From an uncultured beta proteobacterium (GTDB lineage Bacteria; Pseudomonadota; Gammaproteobacteria; Burkholderiales; Rhodocyclaceae), in assembly GCA_903933395.1 (NCBI GenBank), contig CAIZKA010000063.1:1-11061 (forward strand): 11,061 nucleotides of DNA. Reading direction: 5' to 3'. Shown one piece after another: positions 1 through 8,065 of the stretch; the first letter of the stretch is position 1; each line of letters starts with the position of its first letter. A program made the position numbers and the translations under genes. The notes beneath the pieces are model-generated. The model was given only the letters and a program-made list of their open reading frames with translations. It made no database searches and was not told the DNA's origin.

Positions 1-306
1 GCCGGCCGCCGCCGTCAGCGCGGCCAGGCTGATGTCATCGGAATAGGCGAAGGCGGTCTTCTCGCCCGACAGCGCACGCACGCCGACGCCCTGTTCGATG
101 TTGAAGCTGCCCGATTTGACGATGCCTTCTTCCAGGCTCCAAGCCTCGGAACGGGCGTACTGGAAATACAGGTCGGCATAATCGACGTGGTTGCCGAACA
201 ACTGGCCGAAGACGCGGTCGAGCTGATGAGGCGCCAGGCCGTGGGGCTTGAGCAGGATCAGTTCGGCGATTTCGAAGTGGGGGATGGGGCTGGCGGGAGC
301 GTTCAT
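1..306 (-). CDS. tldD: TldD metalloprotease subunit, N-terminal 102 codons (cut by window edge)
   Basis: TldD pairs with TldE/PmbA as a cytoplasmic zinc metalloprotease that degrades unfolded peptides, matures modified peptides such as microcin B17 in enterics, and acts on some antitoxins. The visible N-terminus begins MNAPASPIPHF and contains DYADLYFQYARSEAW (about residues 40-54), then IEQGVGVRALSGEKTAFAY (about 70-88). This matches the N-terminal substrate-gating domain of E. coli TldD almost motif for motif. The catalytic HExxxH helix lies beyond position 1, so activity cannot be judged. The start is ATG at 306-304, with AAGGA (plus-strand tcctt, 312-316) five bases upstream. It is the last visible gene of a yhdP-nit-tldD run. 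yhdP-tldD adjacency is known in E. coli, and a nitrilase gene between them is known, as I recall, in Pseudomonas. The family is certain; only the missing part is open. Confidence 0.95.
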   Translation of the reverse strand, partial: MNAPASPIPHFEIAELILLKPHGLAPHQLDRVFGQLFGNHVDYADLYFQYARSEAWSLEEGIVKSGSFNIEQGVGVRALSGEKTAFAYSDDISLAALTAAAG

Positions 307-330
307 GGCTGTCCTTGAGAAATGATACCG

Positions 331-478
331 AAAACCGTTTTGGCCACAGAGATCACAGAGATCACAGAGATCACAGAGATCACAGAGATCACAGAGATCA
401 CAGAGATCACAGAGAGAAAACCGCGGCGAGCCTGGCCGTTCTCTGTGTCCTCTGTGATCTCTGTGGCTGACTGGTTTT
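331..478. repeat. Imperfect palindromic intergenic element (CACAGAG-type arms)
   Basis: The spacer between nit and tldD is almost filled by one imperfect palindrome. The left outer edge AAAACC (331-336) matches the right outer edge GGTTTT (473-478) inverted. Inside, CCACAGAGATCACAGAG (344-360) has an exact inverted copy at 450-466. Both arms consist of 9-base CACAGAGNN units: eight on the left and three on the right (read on the minus strand as CACAGAGAT, CACAGAGGA, CACAGAGAA). The centre, about 417-438, is a G+C-rich loop. No ORF or transposase is present. The form resembles a short non-autonomous interspersed repeat. CACAGAG-rich palindromes of this kind are, from memory, common between genes in environmental bacteria. 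In a yhdP-nit-tldD transcript it would fold into a long stem just upstream of the tldD ribosome binding site. Confidence 0.8.
345..416. repeat. Tandem repeat, 8 x 9 bp (CACAGAGAT)
   Basis: Seven exact head-to-tail copies of CACAGAGAT occupy 345-407. An eighth copy at 408-416 differs only in its last base (CACAGAGAG). The array is the left arm of the surrounding palindrome, whose right arm has only three more diverged units. The left arm therefore looks like a recent expansion by slipped-strand replication. It is non-coding, 29 bases or more from the tldD start, so copy-number changes would alter spacer length and RNA folding but no protein. Confidence 0.95.
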
Positions 479-486
479 GAAGATCG

Positions 487-1281
487 TCACAGTATGCGGT
501 GTTTCAGGGCCGGCAGGCTGCTTCTGGTGTCGACCAGCCGTTGCGGATCTAGTTCGGCAAGCACCACGCCTTCACCCTTGTCCATGCGCGCCAGCACCTC
601 GCCCCAGGGATCGATGACCATGCTGTTGCCATGGGTCATGCGTCCGTTCGGGTGGCGGCCGCCCTGTGCCGCAGCCAGGACGTAGCACTGGTTCTCCACG
701 GCACGGGCGCGCAGCAGCAGTTCCCAGTGGGCGCGGCCGGTGGTTTCGGTGAAGGCGGCGGGCAGCACCAGCAGGTTGAGTTCACCCAGAGCGCGGAAAA
801 GTTCCGGAAAGCGCAGGTCGTAGCAGATCGCGACGCCGACGCGGCCGAGCGGTGAATCGAAGGCGACGACCTGGTCTCCGCGCTCAATGGTGGCGGCCTC
901 GTCGTAGGCTTCCTCGCCCTTCCTGAAGCCGAACAGGTGGATCTTGTCGTAGCGGCAGACACGCTTGCCCTGCGCATCGAATACCAGGCAGCTGTTGCGC
1001 AGCTTGCCCGGGTCCTGCGCCAGCAGCGGTATCGAACCGCCGACCAGCCAGATTCCGTGGCGGCGGGCGGTGGCGGCAAGAAAGTCCTGGATCGGACCCG
1101 CACCGTCGGCCTCGCGCGCGGCGAGCCGGTCGGCGTCCGTGGCGCCGATCAGTGGAAAGTACTCGGGCAGGGCGACTAGTTGCGCGCCGGCGGCGGCGGC
1201 TTCGGCGATCAGGCGGCCTGCGGTTGCCAGGTTGGGGGCGACGTCAGGTCCGGAAATCATCTGCACGGCGGCAAGCTTCAT
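487..1281 (-). CDS. Nit1-type carbon-nitrogen hydrolase, probable deaminated glutathione amidase
   Basis: This 264-residue protein is a complete nitrilase-superfamily amidase. The catalytic triad is visible: Glu40 in ALPEYF, Lys113 in YDKIHLF and Cys153 in ICYDLRFPE. The downstream stretch FTETTGRAHWELLLRARAVE (about 177-196), then QCYVLAAAQGGRH and the MVIDPWG motif (about 221-227), matches the Nit1 branch. Members of that branch (mammalian Nit1, bacterial homologues) hydrolyse deaminated glutathione, a transamination side product, to alpha-ketoglutarate and Cys-Gly. The substrate is inferred from this resemblance. The start is ATG at 1281-1279; it overlaps the yhdP stop as ATGA and has AGGA at 1291-1288, six bases upstream. 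An open extension to 1416 lies inside yhdP, lacks homology and is rejected. The overlap implies translational coupling to yhdP. It is cytoplasmic, with no signal peptide or membrane segment. Confidence 0.9.
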   Translation of the reverse strand: MKLAAVQMISGPDVAPNLATAGRLIAEAAAAGAQLVALPEYFPLIGATDADRLAAREADGAGPIQDFLAATARRHGIWLVGGSIPLLAQDPGKLRNSCLVFDAQGKRVCRYDKIHLFGFRKGEEAYDEAATIERGDQVVAFDSPLGRVGVAICYDLRFPELFRALGELNLLVLPAAFTETTGRAHWELLLRARAVENQCYVLAAAQGGRHPNGRMTHGNSMVIDPWGEVLARMDKGEGVVLAELDPQRLVDTRSSLPALKHRIL

Positions 1282-4200
1282 CTGCTGTCCTGTGCCGCTT
1301 TTGCCGGCGGCTGCCCGATCTTTTCCACCTTCGGGTCGGCCCAGCTTCCGGTCACGGCGTATTCGAAGGCGAATGCCTGATCGAGGGGGTCCTGCAGTAG
1401 CTTCTGTGCCGCCCACACGACCGCGCCCGCCACCGGATTGGCAATCATGGCGCCGAGGGCAACGGTATTGCCCACGGCAGGCTGCACGCGGACCTTGAGG
1501 TTTTGTGTTTCGGCCGCCAGATCGACCGATCCGCTCATCAGGACTTTCGCCGCCGGCCCCTGTATCTGCAGGTCTTTGGTATCCATGATGCCGCGGCCCA
1601 CGGCAAACTGGCCGCCGATGCTGTCGAAGGCAAAACCATCGCTGAAGACATCGCGGAAATCGAGCGTAAGGCGGCGCGGCAGGGATTGCAGGCTGAGCAC
1701 CCCGAGCAGGCGGCCGACACCGGGTTCGAGCTTGACGAACTGTCCGTTCGACGCATCAAGCTTGAGGCTGCCGGCAAGCGTCGGATAGCCAACTGTGAAC
1801 GGCGAGCCGTTCCAGGACAGGTTGCCGGAAAGGTTGGCGCTGCCGCGCCGCACCGTATCCGGGTAGCCGAAGCGCGCCAGGAGCTTCTCGATGCTCTTGG
1901 CATCGACCTTGAATTCGATGCGGGTATCCGGTTCGGTGGCGCTGAGTCGCCAGCGGCCGGTGACCTCCACCACGCCGTCGTCGTTCTTCGCGTCAACCCT
2001 GGCGTTCCAGTAACCGTCGCGATTTTCTGCCGCGATATGAACCGTGCCCAGCGGCCTTTCCTTGAACAGAAACTGGTCGACCGTGAGGTCGAGGGCGGGA
2101 AACCGGTCGATGAATTCGCTGGTCTTGGCCTGCAGTACCGCGGGCGTCGCGGCCGATTCCGGAATCGAGAACTGGCCTATGTGGCCGGTCAGCTTGCCGC
2201 TGCCGGCGCTGTCCCATTCGAAGTTGCCGGACAGTTCGCGGCTCTTCAGGTCGAAGCGGGTGCTGCTGGTACCCGGCGCGTGGCTGCCGCTGGCGCGCAT
2301 GTCGTGAAAGCTCCGGTCGCGCACCGCCAGTTCGGCGGTGCGCACATCGAACAGCAGCGCGGGCAGGGTCGGCAGCAGTGGCCCGCTTTGCTCGTTGGCG
2401 CTGGCCTGGCTCGGCCAGAAGTTGCGCCAGGCATCTAAATCGATGCGCGGCAGATCGACGGCGACGAGCAGGCCGCGTTCCGGCAGGGCCGGGGTGACGT
2501 CGCCCATGGCTATCAGGCCGCGCGTGATGACCGGCTGATCGCCGTCGAGCCGGCGCACCAGTTGCAAGCGCCAGGCGCTGCCGATGCCGACGTCTAGCCT
2601 GTCCTGTGCCGGGCCGGGCGCCACTATATGGGCGGCAGCGGGCGCTTTTGCCGCCGCGCCGCGCCCGCCGGTGCGCACAACATCGGCGCCGGCTCCGCTG
2701 CGTGCCGCGGCATCGGGCAGCAGCTTGCGTTCGAAACTGAAGGGCATCGCATCCGCGGCTGATTTGTTGAAAGGTTCGGGCAGGCTGGACGAAAGCCCGA
2801 CCAGGTTCGAGCTCAGCTTGATGTCAGCCGATTTCTTCCGGATGCGTACGCCGCCGGTCCATTTCACGCTGCCCGCCAGGTGGTCCAGTACGGCAGTGTC
2901 CGGCAGTTGCTGACGCAGCGCCGCGACGCTGTAGTCGCCGGAGGCGCTGAGCTGGACCACGCCGTCGCCCGCCGTCTTGACGTCGACGCTGAGCGGATTC
3001 CCCAGCAAGAGGCCGCGCAGGCCACGCGCCTCGATCTGGTCGGCGGTGAGGTGCAGAGCCCCGCGCACATCGGTGATCGGCGGAAAATTACTCGATACCG
3101 TCAGGCGGTTGGCGTCGATGCGAAAATTGCCGTCGACCCGTGTGCTGCCCACCTTGCCCAGGGGCAGGCTGAGCTTGAGGTCGAGCTCGCCATTGCCCTC
3201 GGCCTGCATGTCCCTGGTGAAATGGTCGATGCGCTCGCCCAGCGGGCTCGCCTCGAGGAAGCGCAGAAAACCCGATGTCGCCCCCGCGGCAATTCCGCTG
3301 ACGGCGAGCAGTTGCTCGGGTTTTTCGAGATCGGCAATCTCGGCGCGGACCCCGCGCAGATCGACGCCGAAGATTTTTCCGCTCTTGCCCGTGATCAGCA
3401 TGCGCTGGCCCGTGAACAGCAATTCGCCCTCGATGTCGGTGATTTCCGGCCAGTCCTCGGCATAGCGCAGGTTGGCCTGGTGGAACTTGCCGCGCACTTC
3501 GAAGATGCCATCCTTGCCGTCGCGGAAGGGGAAGCGGCGCAAGTCGCCGCGCAGCTTGAGCGTCGTGTCCATGGCCTTGCCGCCGCTGATGGACTTGCGC
3601 AGCCAGTCGCGTATATTGTTGCCCACCGCCAGCGGCATGTAGCGCCAGGCGGCATAACCATTGCCGCGCGTCAGGCGGGCGTCGAGATCGAGCGCGCCGG
3701 GCCCTTCGGGTAGCGCCCGCCAGCTGCCTTTGGCGTCGCCGGCGGCATCTTTGTTGTGGAAGGTGGCCTCGTTCAGCGTCACCTGCAAGCCGTCGTCAGC
3801 GGATTTCCAGCCAAGGTCGGCAGCAAAGGCTTCCATTTCCAGCGTCGGATCGGCAAACACCGTCGGCAACTGGAATGACGCGTGCTGCCCGTTGAACTGT
3901 ATGCCGCCGCTCCTTTCATTGCCGTCGATGCTGCCGTTGATCCCGGACATCCCCGGCACGGGCCCCAGAGCGGTGAGCCCGAGGCCCTCGAAGCGGCTCT
4001 TGATCGTCCATGTTTTCGGTGCCCCGTGAGCTTCGGGCGTCCCTTTCCAGTCGAGTTTCAGGTCATAGACACGGCCGTGCGGCGCGTGCCGGATCAGGCT
4101 GGTGCGGGTTGCATTGTCCAGCGGCAGATGAGCGGCGAGATCGGCCATCGCGGAGAGATCGAGACCGTTGGCGCTGGCCCTGCCTTGCGGTGGACGGTTG

Positions 4201-5252
4201 GCCGTTGCTCCCTGCCAGGCCAGTGTCAAGTCTATCGGGGGCAGGGAGACGCCACTCCGGGTCGCCAGCGTCAGATGTTTGAATTCCGCTTCAAAGCCGC
4301 CTTCAAGGCGGCGCCCGGTGACACGGCCTTCGAGCCGCACCAGGTCCAGTTCAGGTACGTCGTGGCGCAGTTGCAGGCGGACGTCGGCCAGGCGGACATC
4401 GGCGGTCGTCGTCAGTAGCTGCTTGTTGGCAAATCCCAGCCACAGCCTCAGGGCGCCGCTGCCTTGCGGCAAGGTCACCGGATAATCGACCCAGCTACGC
4501 CAGGCGGCCAGGTCGGCATAGTCCAGCTCGGCATAGGCCTCGCCCTTCCAGTCCTCGAGTTCGTCCAGGTCGCGTCCCTTGAAGTCGCCGCGGATGTCGA
4601 TGCGCGCCGCGAGCTGGCGCGGCGGATCTGCGGTAAAGCCGAAGCGGTGCCGGCGGAAGCCGTTGTCGAGCTGAAAATTCAGGTGCTTCAATTCCAGTGG
4701 CGGGGCCTTGCGCAACTCGTCCTGCCAAGTGACGGTGGCATCGCGAATGATGACCCGGTCCTGCGCCAGCAGCCAATCGGTAAAGTCATCTTCGGTGGTC
4801 TGCTGGGGCGTGATTTCCAGCCCGGCGGCAAAAAGCCGCCCCGCGCGGTCGCGCCGCAGCAGCAGCGTCGGGGAGTTGAGCTCCAGGCGCGTCAGGCGCA
4901 GCTGGAAGTGCCACAGAGAAGTCCAGGACAATTCGGCATCGACCGCATCGAATCCCAGCGCGGGGCGGCCCCGGGTGTCGCGAATCTCGAATCCTTCGAG
5001 CGTCAGTGCAGGATGCAGGCCGGCCCAACCTGCCTCGATCCGGCGAATGCCGACCGGGCGATTGATCGCCGTGCCGATCATCTGCTCGATGTCGCCGCGG
5101 TAGTTTTCGATCTGGGGCAGGATGGCGTAGCGCAGGGCCAGCAGCAGCAAGGCGAAGGCGAAATAACCCAGCGTGGCCGCCCAGACGAGCGCGCGCAACA
5201 AAACGCCGAGCCGGGGATGGGCTCGCGGCAGCAGGCGCAGACGGGAAAACAA
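1278..5252 (-). CDS. yhdP: YhdP family AsmA-like envelope lipid-transport protein
   Basis: This 1324-residue protein has the YhdP layout. A short basic N-terminus leads into one membrane helix (about residues 17-41, LLRALVWAATLGYFAFALLL), followed by RYAILPQIENYR and a very long repetitive beta-strand-rich periplasmic part. The C-terminal family signature is VWAAQKLLQDPLDQ through VTGSWADPKVEKIG (about 1279-1313). E. coli YhdP (about 1270 residues) is anchored in the inner membrane and, with TamB and YdbH, forms bridge-like proteins moving phospholipid to the outer membrane. That role is inferred here by family. An Ala/Gly-rich low-complexity linker lies at about residues 845-882. The start is uncertain: TTG at 5252-5250 is the only common start codon in frame ahead of the membrane helix, but no clear Shine-Dalgarno precedes it. 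ATT codons at 5264-5259 and TTG codons at residues 18-19 are alternatives. The stop overlaps the nit ATG. Confidence 0.93.
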   Translation of the reverse strand: MFSRLRLLPRAHPRLGVLLRALVWAATLGYFAFALLLLALRYAILPQIENYRGDIEQMIGTAINRPVGIRRIEAGWAGLHPALTLEGFEIRDTRGRPALGFDAVDAELSWTSLWHFQLRLTRLELNSPTLLLRRDRAGRLFAAGLEITPQQTTEDDFTDWLLAQDRVIIRDATVTWQDELRKAPPLELKHLNFQLDNGFRRHRFGFTADPPRQLAARIDIRGDFKGRDLDELEDWKGEAYAELDYADLAAWRSWVDYPVTLPQGSGALRLWLGFANKQLLTTTADVRLADVRLQLRHDVPELDLVRLEGRVTGRRLEGGFEAEFKHLTLATRSGVSLPPIDLTLAWQGATANRPPQGRASANGLDLSAMADLAAHLPLDNATRTSLIRHAPHGRVYDLKLDWKGTPEAHGAPKTWTIKSRFEGLGLTALGPVPGMSGINGSIDGNERSGGIQFNGQHASFQLPTVFADPTLEMEAFAADLGWKSADDGLQVTLNEATFHNKDAAGDAKGSWRALPEGPGALDLDARLTRGNGYAAWRYMPLAVGNNIRDWLRKSISGGKAMDTTLKLRGDLRRFPFRDGKDGIFEVRGKFHQANLRYAEDWPEITDIEGELLFTGQRMLITGKSGKIFGVDLRGVRAEIADLEKPEQLLAVSGIAAGATSGFLRFLEASPLGERIDHFTRDMQAEGNGELDLKLSLPLGKVGSTRVDGNFRIDANRLTVSSNFPPITDVRGALHLTADQIEARGLRGLLLGNPLSVDVKTAGDGVVQLSASGDYSVAALRQQLPDTAVLDHLAGSVKWTGGVRIRKKSADIKLSSNLVGLSSSLPEPFNKSAADAMPFSFERKLLPDAAARSGAGADVVRTGGRGAAAKAPAAAHIVAPGPAQDRLDVGIGSAWRLQLVRRLDGDQPVITRGLIAMGDVTPALPERGLLVAVDLPRIDLDAWRNFWPSQASANEQSGPLLPTLPALLFDVRTAELAVRDRSFHDMRASGSHAPGTSSTRFDLKSRELSGNFEWDSAGSGKLTGHIGQFSIPESAATPAVLQAKTSEFIDRFPALDLTVDQFLFKERPLGTVHIAAENRDGYWNARVDAKNDDGVVEVTGRWRLSATEPDTRIEFKVDAKSIEKLLARFGYPDTVRRGSANLSGNLSWNGSPFTVGYPTLAGSLKLDASNGQFVKLEPGVGRLLGVLSLQSLPRRLTLDFRDVFSDGFAFDSIGGQFAVGRGIMDTKDLQIQGPAAKVLMSGSVDLAAETQNLKVRVQPAVGNTVALGAMIANPVAGAVVWAAQKLLQDPLDQAFAFEYAVTGSWADPKVEKIGQPPAKAAQDSR

Positions 5253-5345
5253 CCGGGAAATAATGGAGGTAGCGCCTCGTAGGGGGTGCGCCGTGGCCCA
5301 CGTTAAAATGGGCGGATCAAGCGCTCAAGTAATAAATTCTAACCC
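5253..5345. promoter_or_regulatory. Divergent yhdP/glnE intergenic region, promoters not resolved
   Basis: This 93-base spacer must hold the start signals of both divergent genes. On the plus strand, TAAAAT at 5304-5309 matches the sigma-70 -10 consensus in five of six positions and sits 37 bases before the glnE ATG, but no good -35 lies 16-18 bases upstream. On the minus strand, TAGAAT (5341-5336) also matches a -10 in five of six positions, again without a convincing -35. The stretch just before glnE (5330-5341) is A+T-rich and lacks a Shine-Dalgarno. I see no NtrC or sigma-54 site. Only the divergent layout is firm. Confidence 0.35.
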
Positions 5346-8027
5346 ATGCCCTCCCTCGCCGATATCGTCGCAGCTTCGCCTTACCTTGAGCGCCTGCTGG
5401 CCGCCAAACCGTTGCTGGCAGCCGAGGTCGAGGCCGCTCTGGAACAGACGGTTACCCGGGAAGACCTGTCGGCATGGCTTGCCGCGCAGCCCTCCGGAGA
5501 AAACGATCTCAAGCCGGTGTTGCGCCGGCTCAAGCAGCGCGCCTATGCCCGCATCGCCACGCGCGACCTGGGCGGTCTGGCGCCGCTGGCGGAAGTGACC
5601 GAATGCATGACCCTGATCGCCGAGCTGGCCGTGCGCACGGCGGTGGACGTCCTCGGCCGCGGTCTGGTCGAGCGCTATGGCACGCCGCGCGGCGCCGGTG
5701 AGGGAAATTCGGGCCGCCCCCAGGAGCTGATCGTGATCGGCATGGGCAAGCTCGGCGGGCGCGAGTTGAACGTCTCATCGGACATCGACCTGATTTTCGT
5801 CTATCCCGAGGATGGCGAGACGGACGGAGCGCGCCCGATATCCAACTTCGAATTCTTTACCCGGCTCGGGCGCGGCCTGATCAACGCCATTGCCGAGGTG
5901 ACCGGCGACGGCCAGGTATTTCGCGTCGACATGCGCCTGCGACCCAATGGCGATTCCGGGCCGCTGGTGTGTTCCTTCGAGATGCTGGAGAACTACTTCA
6001 TCACCCAGGGCAGGGAGTGGGAGCGCTATGCCTGGATCAAGGCGCGAGCGCTGACCGGCAGCCGCCACGACGAGCTGGAAAAGATCCGGCATCCCTTTGT
6101 CTTCCGCAAGTATTTCGATTTCGGCGCCATCAACGCGATGCGCGAGCTGCATGCCCAGATCCGGCGCGAAGTGGCGAAGAAGGACATGGCCGACAACGTC
6201 AAGCTCGGCCCCGGCGGCATCCGTGAGATCGAATTCATCGCCCAGGTGTTTCAGCTGATCCGCGGCGGGCGCGACACGCCGCTGCAGGTCAAGCCGACGC
6301 AGTCGGTGCTGAAGCTCCTGGCCGAGCGCGGTACTCTGGGCCCGGACGCCGCCGCGGAGCTGGCCTCGGCCTATGTCTTCCTGCGCCGCCTCGAGCATCG
6401 CCTGCAATATCTCGACGATGCCCAGACGCACAGCCTGCCGACGGACGGCGAAGACCGGCAGCGCGTGGCGCGGGCCATGGGCTTCGCCAGCTTCGAGGCC
6501 CTGCTGGAAGAGCTCGACGACCACCGCGCCACGGTCTCGCGCCATTTCGAACTGGTCTTCGCCGACCCGAACCACGGCGAGCATGCCCTGGCCGGGCTCT
6601 GGCAGGATGCCGGCGGCGAAGCGCAGGAAGACCGCTTCGAACAGCTCGGCTACCGCAACCCGCCGGCCGCTGCGCAACGCCTCGCGGCATTGCGCAGCGG
6701 GCCGCTCTACCAGCAGATGTCGCAGGAGATTCGCGTCCGCTTCGATGCCCTCGTGCCACGCCTGGTCGAAGCCGCAGCGGCGCTGTCGAACCCGGATGAA
6801 ACCCTGTCGCGCGGCGTCGACCTGCTCGAGTCGATTTCGCGGCGCGCGGCCTACCTGGCGTTGTTGCAGCAGTACCCGCAGGCGCTGCAGAAGGTCGCGC
6901 AACTGCTCGGCAGTTCGAGCTGGGCGGCGGCCTACCTGCAGCGCCACCCGATCCTGCTCGACGAACTGCTCGACCCGCGTCTGCTCGACGCATTGTCCGA
7001 CTGGGCGGCTTTCCGCGTCCAGCTGACGGCCAGGCTGGAGGAGCTGGAGCCCGATACCGAGCGGCAGATGGACACCCTGCGCGAACTGCACCACGCCCAG
7101 GTGTTCCGCCTGCTGACGCAGGACGTCGCCGGCCTGCTGACGGTGGAGAAGCTCGCCGACCACCTTTCCGAACTGGCCGACATCCTGCTCGATGCCGCCA
7201 TACAGCGCGCCTGGCTGAAAATGCCCAAGCGCCATCGCGACCAGCCGAAGTTCGCCGTCATCAGCTACGGCAAGCTCGGCGGCAAGGAACTCGGCTACGC
7301 TTCCGATCTCGACCTGGTCTTCCTCTTCGACGATCCGGCGCCCGAGGCCGGCGAAAACTACGGTCGGCTCGGCACCCGGCTCAATACCTGGCTGTCGGCG
7401 CAGACGGCGGCCGGACAGTTGTTCGAAACCGACCTGAGGCTGCGGCCGAACGGCGATTCCGGCCTGGTCGTCACTTCCATGGAAGCCTTCCGCAAATACC
7501 AGCTCGAATCGGCCTGGGTCTGGGAACACCAGGCCCTGACCCGCGCCCGTTTTTCCGCCGGCGACCGCGCGGTGGGCGACGCCTTCGAGCGCATCCGCTG
7601 CGAAGTGCTGCGGCAGAAGCGCGACCTCGCCTCGTTGCGCGACGAAGTCCTGGCGATGCGGCAGAAGATGGTCGACGCCCACGGCACCAGGGGCGACTTG
7701 CGCGAAACCGTGTTCGACCTCAAGCACGATCCGGGTGGCCTGGTCGACGTCGAATTCGTCGTCCAGTACCTGGTGCTCGGCTATTCGCACCGGCATGCCG
7801 AACTGACCGGCAACCTGGGCAACATCGCGCTGCTGAAAATCGCCGCCGGCCTCGGCCTGATTCCGCCGGACCTGGCGGAAACCGTGCGCAACGCCTACCG
7901 CGACTACCGCCGCATGCAGCATGAACTGCGCCTGAACACCGCGCGCGCGCGGGTGGAGCCGGATCTGGTGCAGCAGCGCGTCGACGCCGTGCGCGAGTTG
8001 TGGCGCCTGGTGTTTGCCGTTCCCTGA
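5346..8027 (+). CDS. glnE: Bifunctional glutamine synthetase adenylyltransferase/adenylyl-removing enzyme
   Basis: GlnE adds AMP to, or removes it from, the regulatory tyrosine of glutamine synthetase, under control of PII (GlnB) and glutamine, and so tunes ammonium assimilation. The 893-residue protein has the diagnostic duplicated nucleotidyltransferase fold. The first copy has GMGKLGGREL then SSDIDLIFVY (about 132-153), with metal-binding Asp146 and Asp148, in the adenylyl-removing half. The second has YGKLGGKEL then ASDLDLVFLF (about 641-660), with Asp654 and Asp656, in the adenylylating half. Each is followed by its RLRPNGDSG motif and a helical GlnD PII-uridylyltransferase-like segment. 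Length is slightly below E. coli GlnE (about 946), the difference being mostly at the N-terminus. ATG 5346 is the start that gives a typical N-terminus; no clear Shine-Dalgarno precedes it. It is divergent from yhdP and 38 bases upstream of argJ. Both active sites look intact. Confidence 0.97.
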   Translation: MPSLADIVAASPYLERLLAAKPLLAAEVEAALEQTVTREDLSAWLAAQPSGENDLKPVLRRLKQRAYARIATRDLGGLAPLAEVTECMTLIAELAVRTAVDVLGRGLVERYGTPRGAGEGNSGRPQELIVIGMGKLGGRELNVSSDIDLIFVYPEDGETDGARPISNFEFFTRLGRGLINAIAEVTGDGQVFRVDMRLRPNGDSGPLVCSFEMLENYFITQGREWERYAWIKARALTGSRHDELEKIRHPFVFRKYFDFGAINAMRELHAQIRREVAKKDMADNVKLGPGGIREIEFIAQVFQLIRGGRDTPLQVKPTQSVLKLLAERGTLGPDAAAELASAYVFLRRLEHRLQYLDDAQTHSLPTDGEDRQRVARAMGFASFEALLEELDDHRATVSRHFELVFADPNHGEHALAGLWQDAGGEAQEDRFEQLGYRNPPAAAQRLAALRSGPLYQQMSQEIRVRFDALVPRLVEAAAALSNPDETLSRGVDLLESISRRAAYLALLQQYPQALQKVAQLLGSSSWAAAYLQRHPILLDELLDPRLLDALSDWAAFRVQLTARLEELEPDTERQMDTLRELHHAQVFRLLTQDVAGLLTVEKLADHLSELADILLDAAIQRAWLKMPKRHRDQPKFAVISYGKLGGKELGYASDLDLVFLFDDPAPEAGENYGRLGTRLNTWLSAQTAAGQLFETDLRLRPNGDSGLVVTSMEAFRKYQLESAWVWEHQALTRARFSAGDRAVGDAFERIRCEVLRQKRDLASLRDEVLAMRQKMVDAHGTRGDLRETVFDLKHDPGGLVDVEFVVQYLVLGYSHRHAELTGNLGNIALLKIAAGLGLIPPDLAETVRNAYRDYRRMQHELRLNTARARVEPDLVQQRVDAVRELWRLVFAVP

Positions 8028-8065
8028 TCCGCTGTCGGATGTTTATCGTCTTCCTGGAGTGATTC

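Noticed and set aside
345..416. Direct repeats resembling a CRISPR array
   Set aside because: The units are only 9 bases, contiguous and without spacers, and no cas gene is present; it is a simple tandem repeat within a palindrome.
1282..1416. N-terminal extension of the Nit1-type amidase
   Set aside because: The extra 45 residues are basic and low-complexity, overlap the yhdP C-terminus and precede the standard MKLAAVQ start, which has its own Shine-Dalgarno.
4464..5282. Plus-strand open frame of 272 codons within yhdP
   Set aside because: It is antisense to the membrane anchor and N-terminal part of YhdP, which carry family features; the Gln-rich product looks like a shadow frame. The same holds for the plus-strand frames at 1503-2438 and 2880-3713.
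5775..7922. Long open frame (715 codons) on the minus strand antisense to glnE
   Set aside because: It lies wholly opposite GlnE, whose motifs are intact. Its composition is the usual product of G+C-rich third positions, and I recognise no family motif.
8027..8040. Small hairpin ATCCG-ctgt-CGGAT after glnE as a terminator
   Set aside because: The stem is only five pairs and no T-run follows; argJ begins 38 bases downstream, so termination here is not supported.
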